64,000 nucleotides of DNA, from positions 611,414 through 675,413 of the forward strand of contig NZ_JARVSM010000006.1 of NCBI RefSeq assembly GCF_030209175.1, in the 5' to 3' direction. The stretch is from Pseudomonas sp. efr-133-TYG-5 (GTDB taxonomy: Bacteria; Pseudomonadota; Gammaproteobacteria; Pseudomonadales; Pseudomonadaceae). Below the pieces are notes generated by a model. That model was not told the DNA's origin. It worked only from the letters and a program-made list of their open reading frames with translations, and ran no database searches. Every line of letters begins with the position of its first letter. The first letter of the stretch is position 1. Below are positions 1 through 8,985 of this stretch, one piece after another. The position numbers and the translations under genes are program-made.

Positions 1-1247
1 CACAGACCATGATTGCCCAGGCCTTGCAGCGCCCACGCCACGGGCAGCAACAGCAGCACCGTGAGCAGCATGCCGTTGCGCATTTCCCGCGCGCGGGTGG
101 CGCCGATGAACAGGCCGTCGAGCAGGTAGCTCCAGACGGCAATCAGCGGCAGCACGGCGAGGTACGGCAGGTAGATGAACGCGGTATCGCGCACGCTCTG
201 GATGTCGGTCTGCATTTCGATGAACAGGTGCCCGGCGCACAGGAACAACGCCGCGAAACCGAGGCTCGCCAGCAATGACCAGCCGCCGGCGACCACCAGC
301 GAGCGGCGCAGGGCCAGGCGATCACGGGCGCCGATGGCGTGGCCGCACAGCGCTTCGATGGCGTGGGCCAGGCCGTCGAGGGCATGGGCGGTGAGCAACA
401 GGCCGTTGAGCAGCAGGGCGTTGGCCGCGACCGTGGCATCGCCGAGTCGCGCGCCTTGCACGGTGATCAGGAAAAACACCGATTGCAGCGCCAGGCTGCG
501 GATAAAGATGTCGCGATTGACCGCCAGCAGCGGCCGCCAGCTCTGCCAGACCTTGAGGGCGGCCCAGACGATGTGCCCGGGATAGGCGCGCAGGGCTGAG
601 CGGGTCAGCAGCAGGCCGAGCAGGGCGCCACTCCATTCGGCGATCACCGAGGCGCGCGCGGAACCGACCACTCCCCAGTCCAGGCCCATCACGAACCACA
701 GGTTGAGGACGATGTTGATCAGGTTGGTGCTCAGCAGGATCGCCAGCGGCGCGCGGGCGTTCTGGGTGCCGAGGAACCAGCCGACCAGGGCGTAACTGGC
801 CAGCGCCGCGGGCAAGCCGAACAGGCGCGTATGGAAAAAGTCGCGGGTCAACTGGTCGAGTTCCGCCGAGGGCTGCATGAAGTGCAGGGCGACGCTGCTC
901 AGCGGCACGCCCACGGCGCCGAGCAATAATGCCAGCCCCAGCGCGAGCAGCAGGCCCTGCAGCAGAATCTGGCGCAACGCCGCGCCGTCGCTGCGCCCGG
1001 CGGCCTGCGCGGCGAACCCGGTGGTGCCCATGCGCAGGAACCCCATCGCCCAGGCGAGAAAGGTATACAGGCTGGCGCCGACGGCGACTGCGCCGAGTTG
1101 ATGGGCGTGGGGCAGGTGGCCGATGACGGTGCTGTCGACCAGCGCCACCAGCGGTACGGAAATGTTCGAGAGGATCATGGGGGCGGCGAGGGCCCAGACC
1201 CGGCGGTGGGTCGGACGGTCGCGCCAGTCGGCGATCAGAGTGGACAT
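1..1247 (-). CDS. MATE family efflux transporter, partial (runs off left edge)
   Basis: The reading frame opens at an ATG at 1247 and stays open to the first base of the window, so about 415 residues are visible and the C-terminus is missing. The protein starts MSTLIADWRDRPTHRRVWAL and is a chain of hydrophobic helices with MATE features: an N-terminal 'APMILSNISVPLVALVDSTVIGHL' type first helix and a repeat-like second half. It resembles the DinF/NorM-like branch, which exports drugs or toxic compounds from the inner membrane using Na+ or H+ gradients. The substrate cannot be read from the sequence. The start is supported by an AGGAG-like site (revcomp of ctcct at 1253-1257). Confidence 0.88.
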   Translation of the reverse strand, partial: MSTLIADWRDRPTHRRVWALAAPMILSNISVPLVALVDSTVIGHLPHAHQLGAVAVGASLYTFLAWAMGFLRMGTTGFAAQAAGRSDGAALRQILLQGLLLALGLALLLGAVGVPLSSVALHFMQPSAELDQLTRDFFHTRLFGLPAALASYALVGWFLGTQNARAPLAILLSTNLINIVLNLWFVMGLDWGVVGSARASVIAEWSGALLGLLLTRSALRAYPGHIVWAALKVWQSWRPLLAVNRDIFIRSLALQSVFFLITVQGARLGDATVAANALLLNGLLLTAHALDGLAHAIEALCGHAIGARDRLALRRSLVVAGGWSLLASLGFAALFLCAGHLFIEMQTDIQSVRDTAFIYLPYLAVLPLIAVWSYLLDGLFIGATRAREMRNGMLLTVLLLLPVAWALQGLGNHGL

Positions 1248-1311
1248 GCGGGCTCCTTGGGGAGCTGGCATTGTAGCCATTCGTTGCGGATTTGCCGTGA
1301 CTGACAGCGCC

Positions 1312-1367
1312 GAGCCCTCACCCCAGCCCTCTGCCTCGGGAGAGCGCTGGGGAGAGGGGCTTGCTGT
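1312..1367. repeat. Dispersed imperfect palindrome (ccctcacccc-agccctct type)
   Basis: A stretch rich in CCCTCACCCCAGCCCTC followed by its imperfect complement (CTGGGGAGAGGGGC) lies between the MATE gene and the small membrane protein gene. A related element, in the opposite orientation, lies at 29623-29665. It behaves like a dispersed intergenic hairpin repeat and may also act as a weak terminator. Confidence 0.6.
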
Positions 1368-1371
1368 GCGC

Positions 1372-1665
1372 TCAGTGAATGATCCAGCTCAACAGCCACA
1401 ACCCCAGCAGCAGCCAGATGATCCCGGCGATGATCGACGCGTTCATGAACGCACGGATCGCCGACCACAGCAGCATCAGCCCGACGATCAGGGCAATGAT
1501 GCTGATGATCGAGGTGTCCATGCCCAACGCCTTGGACAGGCCATCGACAAAGTTGCCGCCCGCGTGGCTGAGCAGATTGAACAGGCCGCTGAGGCCGTCG
1601 ACGATGAAACGGATGATCGAACCGAGCGCCTGGCCGAGCCATTCGAAAAAGCTTTCTACCTGCAT
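1372..1665 (-). CDS. Small conserved membrane protein, unknown function (97 aa)
   Basis: The protein begins MQVESFFEWLGQALGSIIRF. It has an amphipathic N-terminal half and two strongly hydrophobic helices in about residues 50-95 (ISIIALIVGLMLLW and IIAGIIWLLLGLWLLSW). The frame remains open far upstream, but the ATG at 1665 is chosen because AGGA lies 7 nt before it and the hydrophobic protein starts there. Its C-terminus ends in WIIH. No family was recognised. It stands alone on the minus strand between the MATE gene and the divergent pyrophosphohydrolase gene. It is probably an inner-membrane protein. Confidence 0.7.
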   Translation of the reverse strand: MQVESFFEWLGQALGSIIRFIVDGLSGLFNLLSHAGGNFVDGLSKALGMDTSIISIIALIVGLMLLWSAIRAFMNASIIAGIIWLLLGLWLLSWIIH

Positions 1666-1818
1666 GTGTTCATCCTGATGAAAGAGCTGAGCCTTGGGCC
1701 GCAGCGGGGGCGGCCGAGTTCCCTGCAAGCATAGAGTGTTTCGCCGCAAAACTGTGGCCGTGCGCCTCTTGCCTTCGCCGGGCATCCCCCCGAAGCTATA
1801 CGCCTTCAGGAGAGCCCG

Positions 1819-2121
1819 ATGAACCTTGTTGAACTGACCGAACGCCTGCACGCCATCCGTGACCGCAATGACTGGCGGCAATTTCACAGCCCGAAAAACC
1901 TGGCGATGGCCGCCAGTGTGGAAATGGCCGAGCTGGTGGAGATCTTCCAGTGGCTGACGGAAGACCAGTCGCGCCAGTTGCCGGCGGACAAACTCGCCCA
2001 CGCCGGGCAGGAAATCGGCGACATCGTCCTCTATCTGCTGTTGCTGTGCAGCGAACTGGGGCTGGACATGAATGAAGTGGTGCGCAGCAAGCTCGCCGAC
2101 AGCGAACGGCGGTTCAGCTGA
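1819..2121 (+). CDS. MazG-like nucleotide pyrophosphohydrolase (100 aa)
   Basis: This is a compact all-alpha protein of the MazG/RS21-C6 (dCTPase-like) group, which hydrolyses non-canonical or excess nucleoside triphosphates to monophosphate and pyrophosphate. The metal-binding pattern is visible: glutamates at about 35, 38 and 41 (VEMAELVEIFQWL) and the EIGD pair near 65-68. The length is typical of single-domain members. The ATG is preceded by AGGAGAG. Its TGA stop overlaps the ATG of the next gene (ATGA), so it is translationally coupled to the methyltransferase. The exact substrate is not deducible. Confidence 0.88.
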   Translation: MNLVELTERLHAIRDRNDWRQFHSPKNLAMAASVEMAELVEIFQWLTEDQSRQLPADKLAHAGQEIGDIVLYLLLLCSELGLDMNEVVRSKLADSERRFS

Positions 2122-2870
2122 TGAGCGACCGGCATTTCGATCAGTTGGCGACTCGTTTCGCGGAAAAAATCTACGGTGGCGCCAAAGGGGCGATCCGTCT
2201 GGCGGTGTTGCAGGCCGATCTTGCCGAGGCCCTGCCGGAGCGGCCGCTGCGGGTGCTCGACATCGGCGGCGGTCTCGGCCACATGGCGCTGTGGCTGGCC
2301 GAACGCGGACACGCCGTGACCTTCACCGAACCGGCCGCACCGATGCTCGAGGGCGCGCGCCAGCGCTTTGCCGATGCCGGACAAACCGCAACGTTCATTC
2401 AGGCGCCATGGCAGGAACTGCCCGGCCTGCTCAACGAACGCTTTGACCTGGTGATCTGCCATGCGGTGCTGGAGTGGCTGGCCGAACCCCACGCGATCCT
2501 GCCGGTGCTGCATCGATTGACCGTGCCCGGTGGCTGGCTGTCGCTGGCGTTCTACAACCGCGACGCGCTGATCTACCGCAACCTGCTCAAAGGCCATTTC
2601 AAGAAGATGCGCAAGAACAGCCTGGCCGGGGAAAAACAGAGCCTGACGCCGCAGCAGCCTCTCGATCCACGGGAACTGGCGACGCAACTCGCCGGGTTGT
2701 GGCAGGTCGAAAGCCAGAGCGGGGTGCGGGTTTTCCACGACTACATGCCGGTGGAATTCCAGGCCCGCGCCGAACTGGCGGACCTGCTCGAAATGGAGCT
2801 GGCCCACCGTCGTCACCCGAGCTTCGCCGGGCTCGGGCGCTACTTGCACTGGATCTGCCGGCCGATCTGA
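2121..2870 (+). CDS. cmoM: tRNA 5-carboxymethoxyuridine methyltransferase CmoM-like
   Basis: This SAM-dependent methyltransferase has 249 residues. The start (MSDRHFDQLATRFAEKIYGG) resembles E. coli CmoM (formerly SmtA). Motif I is VLDIGGGLGHMALWLAERG at about residues 45-62, and a post-II hydrophobic strand reads FDLVICHAVLEWL. CmoM methylates cmo5U at the tRNA wobble position to mcmo5U. The start codon overlaps the stop of the preceding pyrophosphohydrolase (ATGA). The alternative is a generic class I methyltransferase, but the N-terminal similarity favours CmoM. Confidence 0.85.
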   Translation: MSDRHFDQLATRFAEKIYGGAKGAIRLAVLQADLAEALPERPLRVLDIGGGLGHMALWLAERGHAVTFTEPAAPMLEGARQRFADAGQTATFIQAPWQELPGLLNERFDLVICHAVLEWLAEPHAILPVLHRLTVPGGWLSLAFYNRDALIYRNLLKGHFKKMRKNSLAGEKQSLTPQQPLDPRELATQLAGLWQVESQSGVRVFHDYMPVEFQARAELADLLEMELAHRRHPSFAGLGRYLHWICRPI

Positions 2871-2882
2871 GCGGAGCGTGAA

Positions 2883-3494
2883 ATGAAAGGTCATTCAGGG
2901 TTATTGCTGATCTGTCTCGGGTTGGCCGCCTGCCAGGGCAGCAACCCTTATGTGGCGCAGTCGCGACCGCTGCCGCCGGCCCCGCCGCAAGCGGCGAGCA
3001 CGTTCGACCGCAGCGCCTACCCGGCGCCGCCGCGGGACTACGGGCGCTATCGCAGCTGGACCTGGCTCAACGGGCGCCTGCCGCCGGGCACGGCCTGGGC
3101 GGATTCGGCGCAGGTGGCCGAGGCAGTCGGCAATGCCCTCGACCAGCGCGGCCTGCGCCCGACGCGCGACAACCGCCCGGCCGACCTGCTGGTCAGCGCC
3201 GACCTGCGCCTGGAAACCCGCTTGCGTCAGGTCCAGGACGATTACGGCTACTACGGCGGTTACGGCGGCTACGATCGTTATGGTCGTGGTTACGGCATGT
3301 ACAACACGGTGCCGATCGTGCGCACCTACCAGGAACAGGTCGTGGTGGTACGCGTCGATCTGTTCGACGCCGGCACGGGCCAGCCGGTGTGGAGCGCCAG
3401 CGCGGAAACCGGCACCCAGGGCAATCAGATCGAACGCAGCGACGCCATCCGCGAGGCTGTGGAAAAGGCCATGTCGGCGTATCCTCCCAGTTAG
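2883..3494 (+). CDS. DUF4136 lipoprotein (203 aa)
   Basis: The signal peptide carries a lipobox (LGLAAC, Cys17), so it is a predicted lipoprotein. The mature part has the DUF4136 landmarks: YRSWTWL near the N-terminus, LDQRGLRP, and a final DAIREAVEKAMSAYPPS. A central Tyr/Gly-rich segment (DDYGYYGGYGGYDRYGRGYG) resembles surface-exposed flexible loops. It lies 12 nt after cmoM and 54 nt before a paralogue. DUF4136 proteins are envelope lipoproteins of unknown function. The residue after Cys is Gln, which is compatible with outer-membrane sorting. Confidence 0.85.
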   Translation: MKGHSGLLLICLGLAACQGSNPYVAQSRPLPPAPPQAASTFDRSAYPAPPRDYGRYRSWTWLNGRLPPGTAWADSAQVAEAVGNALDQRGLRPTRDNRPADLLVSADLRLETRLRQVQDDYGYYGGYGGYDRYGRGYGMYNTVPIVRTYQEQVVVVRVDLFDAGTGQPVWSASAETGTQGNQIERSDAIREAVEKAMSAYPPS

Positions 3495-3548
3495 TGGGCT
3501 GCCAGTCAGCCGCTCCCACGGGTACATGCCTTCCATCGGAGAATCATC

Positions 3549-4106
3549 ATGTTGCGCCGTCTCGCTTTACTGGCCGTGGCCGTGCTGCTCAGTGCCTGCG
3601 CCGCCAACCAGGTCAATCATGACTTCGACGCCAGCCGCGATTTTGCCGCTTATCGCAGCTGGAGCTGGAAAGAACCCGCCCTGCAGTACCGCCCCGACGA
3701 TCCGCGGATCAAGAGCGACCTGACCGAGCAACGCATCCGCCAGGCCGTTGCCGATCAGCTCGACCAGCGCGGCCTGCGTCCCGCCGCCGCGGGTGCCAGG
3801 GGTGACGTGAATGTGCAGGCCTACCTGATCGTCGAGGATCGCCAGCAACAGGTGACCACCAACTACGGCGGCGGTTGGGGCGGCCCGTGGAACGGCTACT
3901 GGGGCGGCCCGATGTACAACGAAACGCGCAACATCACCTACAAGGTGGCGACCATCCAGATCGACCTGCTCGACGGCAAGGACGGCAAACTGGTGTGGCG
4001 CGGCAGCGACGAGCAGATGCTCGCCAGCAAGCCGAATCCGCAGGATCGCAGCAACGCCATCCGCGAAACCGTCAGCCGCATCCTCGCCAACTACCCGCCG
4101 CGTTGA
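3549..4106 (+). CDS. DUF4136 lipoprotein paralogue (185 aa)
   Basis: This is a second DUF4136 protein with a lipobox LLSAC (Cys17), the same YRSWSWK block, LDQRGLRPAAAG, and a C-terminal SNAIRETVSRILANYPPR matching the upstream gene. A Gly/Trp-rich insert (GGGWGGPWNGYWGGP) replaces the Tyr/Gly-rich one of its neighbour. An AGAATC...ATG start and a strong downstream terminator (4120-4146) suggest that the two paralogues form one short operon. Function is unknown. Confidence 0.85.
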   Translation: MLRRLALLAVAVLLSACAANQVNHDFDASRDFAAYRSWSWKEPALQYRPDDPRIKSDLTEQRIRQAVADQLDQRGLRPAAAGARGDVNVQAYLIVEDRQQQVTTNYGGGWGGPWNGYWGGPMYNETRNITYKVATIQIDLLDGKDGKLVWRGSDEQMLASKPNPQDRSNAIRETVSRILANYPPR

Positions 4107-4119
4107 TCGGCGGCAAACC

Positions 4120-4146
4120 AAGGAGAGCCATGGCTCTCCTTTTTTT
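4120..4146 (+). terminator. Rho-independent terminator after DUF4136 pair
   Basis: A perfect palindrome of 22 bases (arms AAGGAGAGCC / GGCTCTCCTT around AT) is followed by a T run. It lies 14 bases after the stop of the second DUF4136 gene. Confidence 0.9.
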
Positions 4147-4264
4147 GTCCTGACGTTTCTCTGCCGAAGGCTGGCGGGTTGCCAGCAGCGTGGCCCAGGC
4201 GTGTCTACACTCAATGGCACCAATGGAGGTTGCGCCCGGCCGTGCGCCGGCAAAGGAGTGCGCC

Positions 4265-6256
4265 ATGTCGCCCCGTTCGCCATTCAACGGCCCGGCCCGC
4301 CAGCGCGGCGCTATCGGGATGATGGCTGCACTGACCCTGGGTATGGCGCTGGTGCTGATTCTGATCGTGGTCGACAGTGGCCGCCTGTACCTGGAAAAAC
4401 GCGACTTGCAGCGGGTCGCCGACATGGCGGCCCTCGAAGCGGCGTCACGGGGCGGCAATTGTGGCGCCGGGGCGACGGCCAACGCCTTCGCGCTCGCCAG
4501 CGTGGCGCGCAACAACTTCCCGATTCCCAGCGCTGGCCGCGCCCTGGCGGTGGCGTGTGGCGGACTGACAGTGGGTGCCAACAACCTGCGTGTCTTCACC
4601 GCCAACGCCGCCAGCAGCGAAGCGATCCGGGTGGTGGTCAGCCATGCCGTGCAACAGAGCGTTGCCGGTGCAATCGGCGCCCTGTTCGGCGGCGACGGCC
4701 GTGGAGCGACCGTCACACTCACCGCGACCGCCGTCGCCGCATTGCCGCCCCCGCTGGCCTCGCTGACCCTGCGCAGCACCGCGCTGAACATCGACAGCAG
4801 CAAATCCGCCACACTCAACGCGCTGTTCGGCGGCCTGCTGGGCGGCAGCCTCAACCTCAGCGCGGTGAGCTGGAACGGGCTGGTCAACAGCAACATCAAT
4901 CTGCTCAGTTACCTGAACCGGCTGAAGCTCGATATCGGTCTCAACGCCGCGGGTTACGAACAGGTGCTGGGCAACACCATCGCGGTCAGCCAACTGGTGC
5001 AGACGACGATCAATGTGCTCGATCCCAATGGCACGCTGGGCGCCACGGCCACCATCGTCGGCCTGCAGGCGATCAAGGCCGCGGCAGGCACCACGCAAGT
5101 GGTGCTGGGCAATCTGCTGAACGTCCAGGCCGGCACCCAGGCTACGGCGCTGGCGGTGGATCTGCGCGCGTTCGACCTGATCCAGGGCTTCGTGCAACTG
5201 GCCAACAAACAGAACGGTCTGGTGGCCAACCAGACGATCAACCTTGGCGTGGCGCAGATCAGCGCGCGGGTGCAGGTGCTGGAACCGCCGCAACTGTCGG
5301 CCATCGGCGATCCGCGCAAGGTCATGGCACCGAACAACCCGCTGGGGCCGAACCGGATTTATGTGAAGACCGCGCAGGTCCGCACGCTGCTGTCGGTGCA
5401 GTTGCCGGTGCTCGACGGCATCGCCTCGCTGGTCAGCGACGTGGCCGGTCTGGCGGCCCCCCTGGCGAGCATTCTCAGTTCCTTGCTGCACCTGGATATC
5501 AAGGGCGTGCTCGACTCGCTGACCTGCGCCCTGGGCGTGCCGTGCCAGACACCGGATGTGATCCTGCTGCCGGGCTCGTTCCGCCTCGATGTGGCGCTGG
5601 ACGTGGCCGCCGCCAACAGTTACGTCACCGCCTACAGCTGCCTGACGCCGACCAACAAGACCCTGACCACCAGCACCACGACCTCGGTGGCAAACCTGAA
5701 AATGGGCACCATCGATCCCCCCTCAGCGGTATTCGGCAGTAACTCCGCGCCGCCGAACGTGGTGGTGCAGCCGCTGAAGTTGATCGATATCGGGGTGAAG
5801 ACCTGTTCGCGCCTGCTGATCATCCTGCCGTTCAACTGCGGCCCGCGCACGCCCGGGGTCGGCGGCGGCATCGATATTTCCGCCGACACCACGGTCGGTC
5901 AGAACGCCGGCATGTCCCACGTCTATTCCGCGCCACCGGCGGCCAGCCTGCCGGAGATCAATCAGGCGCCGTTCTATTACAGCTACAGCACCAGCAATAT
6001 CGTCAGCAGCCTGAGCGACACGCTGACCAACATCAACCTCAACATGCACGGCCCGTCGGGCACGCTGGTCAGCGGCCTGGGTGCGACGCTGGCGTCGGTG
6101 AAAAGCCTGCTGGTCACGGCGATCAACAGCGTGCTCAGTCCGTTGCTCGACACGCTGATCAACACCTTGCTGAGCGCGCTGGGGATCAACCTCAACCAGG
6201 TCGATGTCGGTGCCAACCTCAGCTGTCAGTCGGGGCGGGCGACGCTGGTGATCTGA
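4265..6256 (+). CDS. tadG: TadG-like Tad pilus protein (663 aa)
   Basis: The N-terminus (RQRGAIGMMAALTLGMALVLILIVVDSGRLYLEKRDLQRVADMAALEAA) is the hydrophobic helix plus 'DxAALAAA'-like helix of Tad_N/TadG proteins, the minor components of the Flp/Tad pilus machine. The remaining 600 residues are rich in small and polar residues, with many repeats of SLL/NVL type, and end in Cys-containing segments. The ATG at 4265 has AAAGGAG 8 nt upstream; the longer open frame from 4190 lacks support. In P. aeruginosa tadG lies beside pprB. Here it sits at the far end of the locus, converging with pprA and overlapping its 3' end by 31 bp. Confidence 0.82.
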   Translation: MSPRSPFNGPARQRGAIGMMAALTLGMALVLILIVVDSGRLYLEKRDLQRVADMAALEAASRGGNCGAGATANAFALASVARNNFPIPSAGRALAVACGGLTVGANNLRVFTANAASSEAIRVVVSHAVQQSVAGAIGALFGGDGRGATVTLTATAVAALPPPLASLTLRSTALNIDSSKSATLNALFGGLLGGSLNLSAVSWNGLVNSNINLLSYLNRLKLDIGLNAAGYEQVLGNTIAVSQLVQTTINVLDPNGTLGATATIVGLQAIKAAAGTTQVVLGNLLNVQAGTQATALAVDLRAFDLIQGFVQLANKQNGLVANQTINLGVAQISARVQVLEPPQLSAIGDPRKVMAPNNPLGPNRIYVKTAQVRTLLSVQLPVLDGIASLVSDVAGLAAPLASILSSLLHLDIKGVLDSLTCALGVPCQTPDVILLPGSFRLDVALDVAAANSYVTAYSCLTPTNKTLTTSTTTSVANLKMGTIDPPSAVFGSNSAPPNVVVQPLKLIDIGVKTCSRLLIILPFNCGPRTPGVGGGIDISADTTVGQNAGMSHVYSAPPAASLPEINQAPFYYSYSTSNIVSSLSDTLTNINLNMHGPSGTLVSGLGATLASVKSLLVTAINSVLSPLLDTLINTLLSALGINLNQVDVGANLSCQSGRATLVI

Positions 6257-8985
6257 TCGTCGATGGCCACCGGCAACTCGATGCAGAATCGCGCGCCCTC
6301 GTCACCGTTGCGCACACTCAGGCGACCGCCCATGTTCTCGACGATGCCGTAGCTCACCGACAGCCCCAGCCCGGTGCCGACGCCCACCGGTTTGGTGGTG
6401 AAGAACGGTTCGAAAATCCGTTCGAGCAAGCGCGGATCGATGCCGCCGCCGTTGTCCTCGACCCACAGCCGCACCACATGCTCGTCGTGCTCGGCGCGCA
6501 CCGCGATCCACGGTTGGAAGTCGCGGTCGGCCTCGCGCTTGCTCAGCAGGGCGTCACGGGCGTTGACCATCAGGTTGATCAGCACCTGCTCGAGCTGGTC
6601 GACATAGCCGCGCACCTGCACGTGGAAATCCGCCTGCTTGACCCGCAGCTCGACGCCCTTGCCGCGCAGCCCTTCAGAGAGCAGCGACAGCGTGCCTTCG
6701 ATGGCCTCGAGCGGGTCGAACGGATGCTGCTCGATCTCCGAGCGCCGGCCGAACACGCGCATGTGATCGACCACCCGCGCGGCTCGTTGCACCTGGGCGT
6801 CGATGCGCTTGAGCTTGTCGGTCAGGTAGTCGATTTGCACGTCACCGTTGCCCAGACGCTTGAGCACGTTGACGATGGCCATGCGCATCACGTTCAGCGG
6901 CTGATTGATCTCGTGGGCCAGGCCGGTGGCCATTTCGCCGAGGGTGGCCATTTTCGCGCTCTGCGTCAGTTGTTGTTGCGAGCGGCGCACGTCGGTGTTG
7001 TCACGGCCCACGGCCTGCACTTCGAGCAACTGGCCGTGTTCGTCGAACACGCCGCGATCGGCCCACACCCACCATGCGTGCTCGCGTCCCGGCAGGCGCA
7101 GATTGATTTCCGCGGTACTCAGCGGTTGCTGCGGGGTCAGGTGCGCCAGCCGCTGGAGGAACGCTGCGCGCTGTTCGTCGGACATCCAGCTGCCGAGGTT
7201 GATCCCGGGCAGTTGCTCCGGCGCGCATTCGAGGTAGGTCGCCAATGGCCGGTTGCCGAAGGTCAGGGTCAGGTCCGGGCGATAGCGGCAGATCATCGCC
7301 GGCGAGTCCTCCACGAGGATGCGGTAGCGTTCTTCACTGGCCCGGATGCGCTCGGCCGCCAGGGTCGCCTCGGTCACGTCCAGCCACAGGCCGACCGCTT
7401 CCACCGGCAGGCCGAGGTCGTCGCGCAGCAGCCGCGCTTCGTCGAGCAGCCAGTGGCTGTCGCCGCGGCTATCGAGCACCCGATAACGTACACTCACCGC
7501 ACCGTCGCGCAGCAACTGCCGGGTGCGTGCGAAATACACCGGCCGATCGTCCGGGTGCACGTGCCGGACCAGGCCGTCGTCGGCGCAATCGGCCAGGCTC
7601 CAGCCGAGCAGCGCGTGCAGGCTGGCACTGAAAAACACCGGCTGCAGCGCGCCCTCGACGTAGCGTTGCACATAGATCACCGCCGGTGAGCTGGCGATCA
7701 GATTGTCCAGCCGCGCATGGGCGGCGGCGGCCTGTTGCTGCTGTTGCTTGATGTCGCTGATATCGAGCATGAAGCCCACCAGTCGCCGTTCGGCACCGAT
7801 GCCCAGCGACTGGCCCTGCAGGCGATACCACTGCGGCGTGTGCCCGGCATCCTCCAGGCGCACGCACAGTTCCAGCGGCTGGCCTTCGTCCTGCAACGCT
7901 TGCAGGCGGCTGCGCAGCTCTTCGCGGTCGGCGGGATGGGCGCGATTGAACCAGTCCGCCAGGGGCAACCGCGTGGCGAGGCCGAGGCTTTGCGCCAGGC
8001 GAGGCGCGAGCAGCACTTCGGCGCTGTCGCCGAGCACTTCCCACCAGCCGGTGCCAAGCAGCGCCTGCAGGGTTTCCAGGCGCTCGAGTTGCAGGTGATG
8101 ACGATGTTCGCGCAGACGCTCCAGCAGCGGCGCGGCCACGGCCGCAGCCAGTTGCAGCCAGTCGTGCTCGCTGAGGTCGGCGGCCTGCAGATGCGCGTCA
8201 TAGCAACCGCACAGCAGCCACGCGGCCACGCCCTGGGCATCGCGATACGGCACGGCAAAACCGTCGGCCGGGCCGAAAATGGCTGCCAGGCGCGGCTGTT
8301 CGTTGGCGCGCAGGCGTTGCGGCGCGGCGCCGTTGAGGCTGTCCAGACCGGTGCCCAACGCTTGCGCGGTGTGCCACAACTTCGGCGCGTCATGGGCGGC
8401 GTAATGCTGATGGACCAGCCAGCCCTGTTCCTGCTCATCGAGCAGCGCCACGGCCAGGCACGGAATGTTGTAGCGCTGGCCCAAACGTTCCAGCTGTTCG
8501 CCAAGCACCTGCGGCAATCGCACCAGGCTGCACAGGCGCAGGTGATCGCGGATCTGTGCGGCGAGCAACTGGCACTGCTCGCGAACGAGGCCCTGACGCC
8601 GCTCCACCAGCAGATCGCCGATATCCAGCAGTTGCAGGAGCCAGCCGTCGCCTTGCGGCTGCACCCAGCCGCGCAGGTGCAGCGGTGGCCCGGCCTGGGT
8701 GAAGAAATCGAGGTCGAGCAGTTGTCCCTGCCAGTCAGCCGGGCGACCTTCGACGACAAGGCTGCTGTGCGGCAGCAGGTACGTCAGCAGATGCGTCGTC
8801 CGTGCGCTGGGCAGTTGCAGCGCCAGCAAATGGCGCAGCGGCCCGGTCAGGTGATTGACCTGGCCCGCGTCATCCAGGTACAGCTGCAAACCGACGCTCA
8901 GCACGCTGGGGCTGTCGAAGTTTTCCGACAGGGCGGACGATTGGCGATTGAGCAGGCGATCGAACAACTTGTCTCCGGCACTCAA
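6226..8985 (-). CDS. pprA: PAS-domain sensor histidine kinase PprA (about 919 aa)
   Basis: This is a soluble multi-sensor kinase: a long N-terminal GAF/PAS-like part, then PAS blocks ending ...LVGFMLDISDIKQ, ...AVGLWLDVTEATL and ...VQAVGRDNTDVR. The kinase core follows: H box LGEMATGLAHEINQPLN, N box NLMVNARDAL, G1 VEDNGGGI, F box FEPFFTTK and G2 GTGLGLS. No membrane segment is evident. By position and architecture it is the PprA partner of PprB, which controls Tad pili in P. aeruginosa. The proposed start is TTG at 8985, overlapping the stop of the upstream TadE-like gene as TTGA. The continuous frame up to 9462 is only a shadow of that gene. Confidence 0.85.
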   Translation of the reverse strand: MSAGDKLFDRLLNRQSSALSENFDSPSVLSVGLQLYLDDAGQVNHLTGPLRHLLALQLPSARTTHLLTYLLPHSSLVVEGRPADWQGQLLDLDFFTQAGPPLHLRGWVQPQGDGWLLQLLDIGDLLVERRQGLVREQCQLLAAQIRDHLRLCSLVRLPQVLGEQLERLGQRYNIPCLAVALLDEQEQGWLVHQHYAAHDAPKLWHTAQALGTGLDSLNGAAPQRLRANEQPRLAAIFGPADGFAVPYRDAQGVAAWLLCGCYDAHLQAADLSEHDWLQLAAAVAAPLLERLREHRHHLQLERLETLQALLGTGWWEVLGDSAEVLLAPRLAQSLGLATRLPLADWFNRAHPADREELRSRLQALQDEGQPLELCVRLEDAGHTPQWYRLQGQSLGIGAERRLVGFMLDISDIKQQQQQAAAAHARLDNLIASSPAVIYVQRYVEGALQPVFFSASLHALLGWSLADCADDGLVRHVHPDDRPVYFARTRQLLRDGAVSVRYRVLDSRGDSHWLLDEARLLRDDLGLPVEAVGLWLDVTEATLAAERIRASEERYRILVEDSPAMICRYRPDLTLTFGNRPLATYLECAPEQLPGINLGSWMSDEQRAAFLQRLAHLTPQQPLSTAEINLRLPGREHAWWVWADRGVFDEHGQLLEVQAVGRDNTDVRRSQQQLTQSAKMATLGEMATGLAHEINQPLNVMRMAIVNVLKRLGNGDVQIDYLTDKLKRIDAQVQRAARVVDHMRVFGRRSEIEQHPFDPLEAIEGTLSLLSEGLRGKGVELRVKQADFHVQVRGYVDQLEQVLINLMVNARDALLSKREADRDFQPWIAVRAEHDEHVVRLWVEDNGGGIDPRLLERIFEPFFTTKPVGVGTGLGLSVSYGIVENMGGRLSVRNGDEGARFCIELPVAIDDQITSVARPD

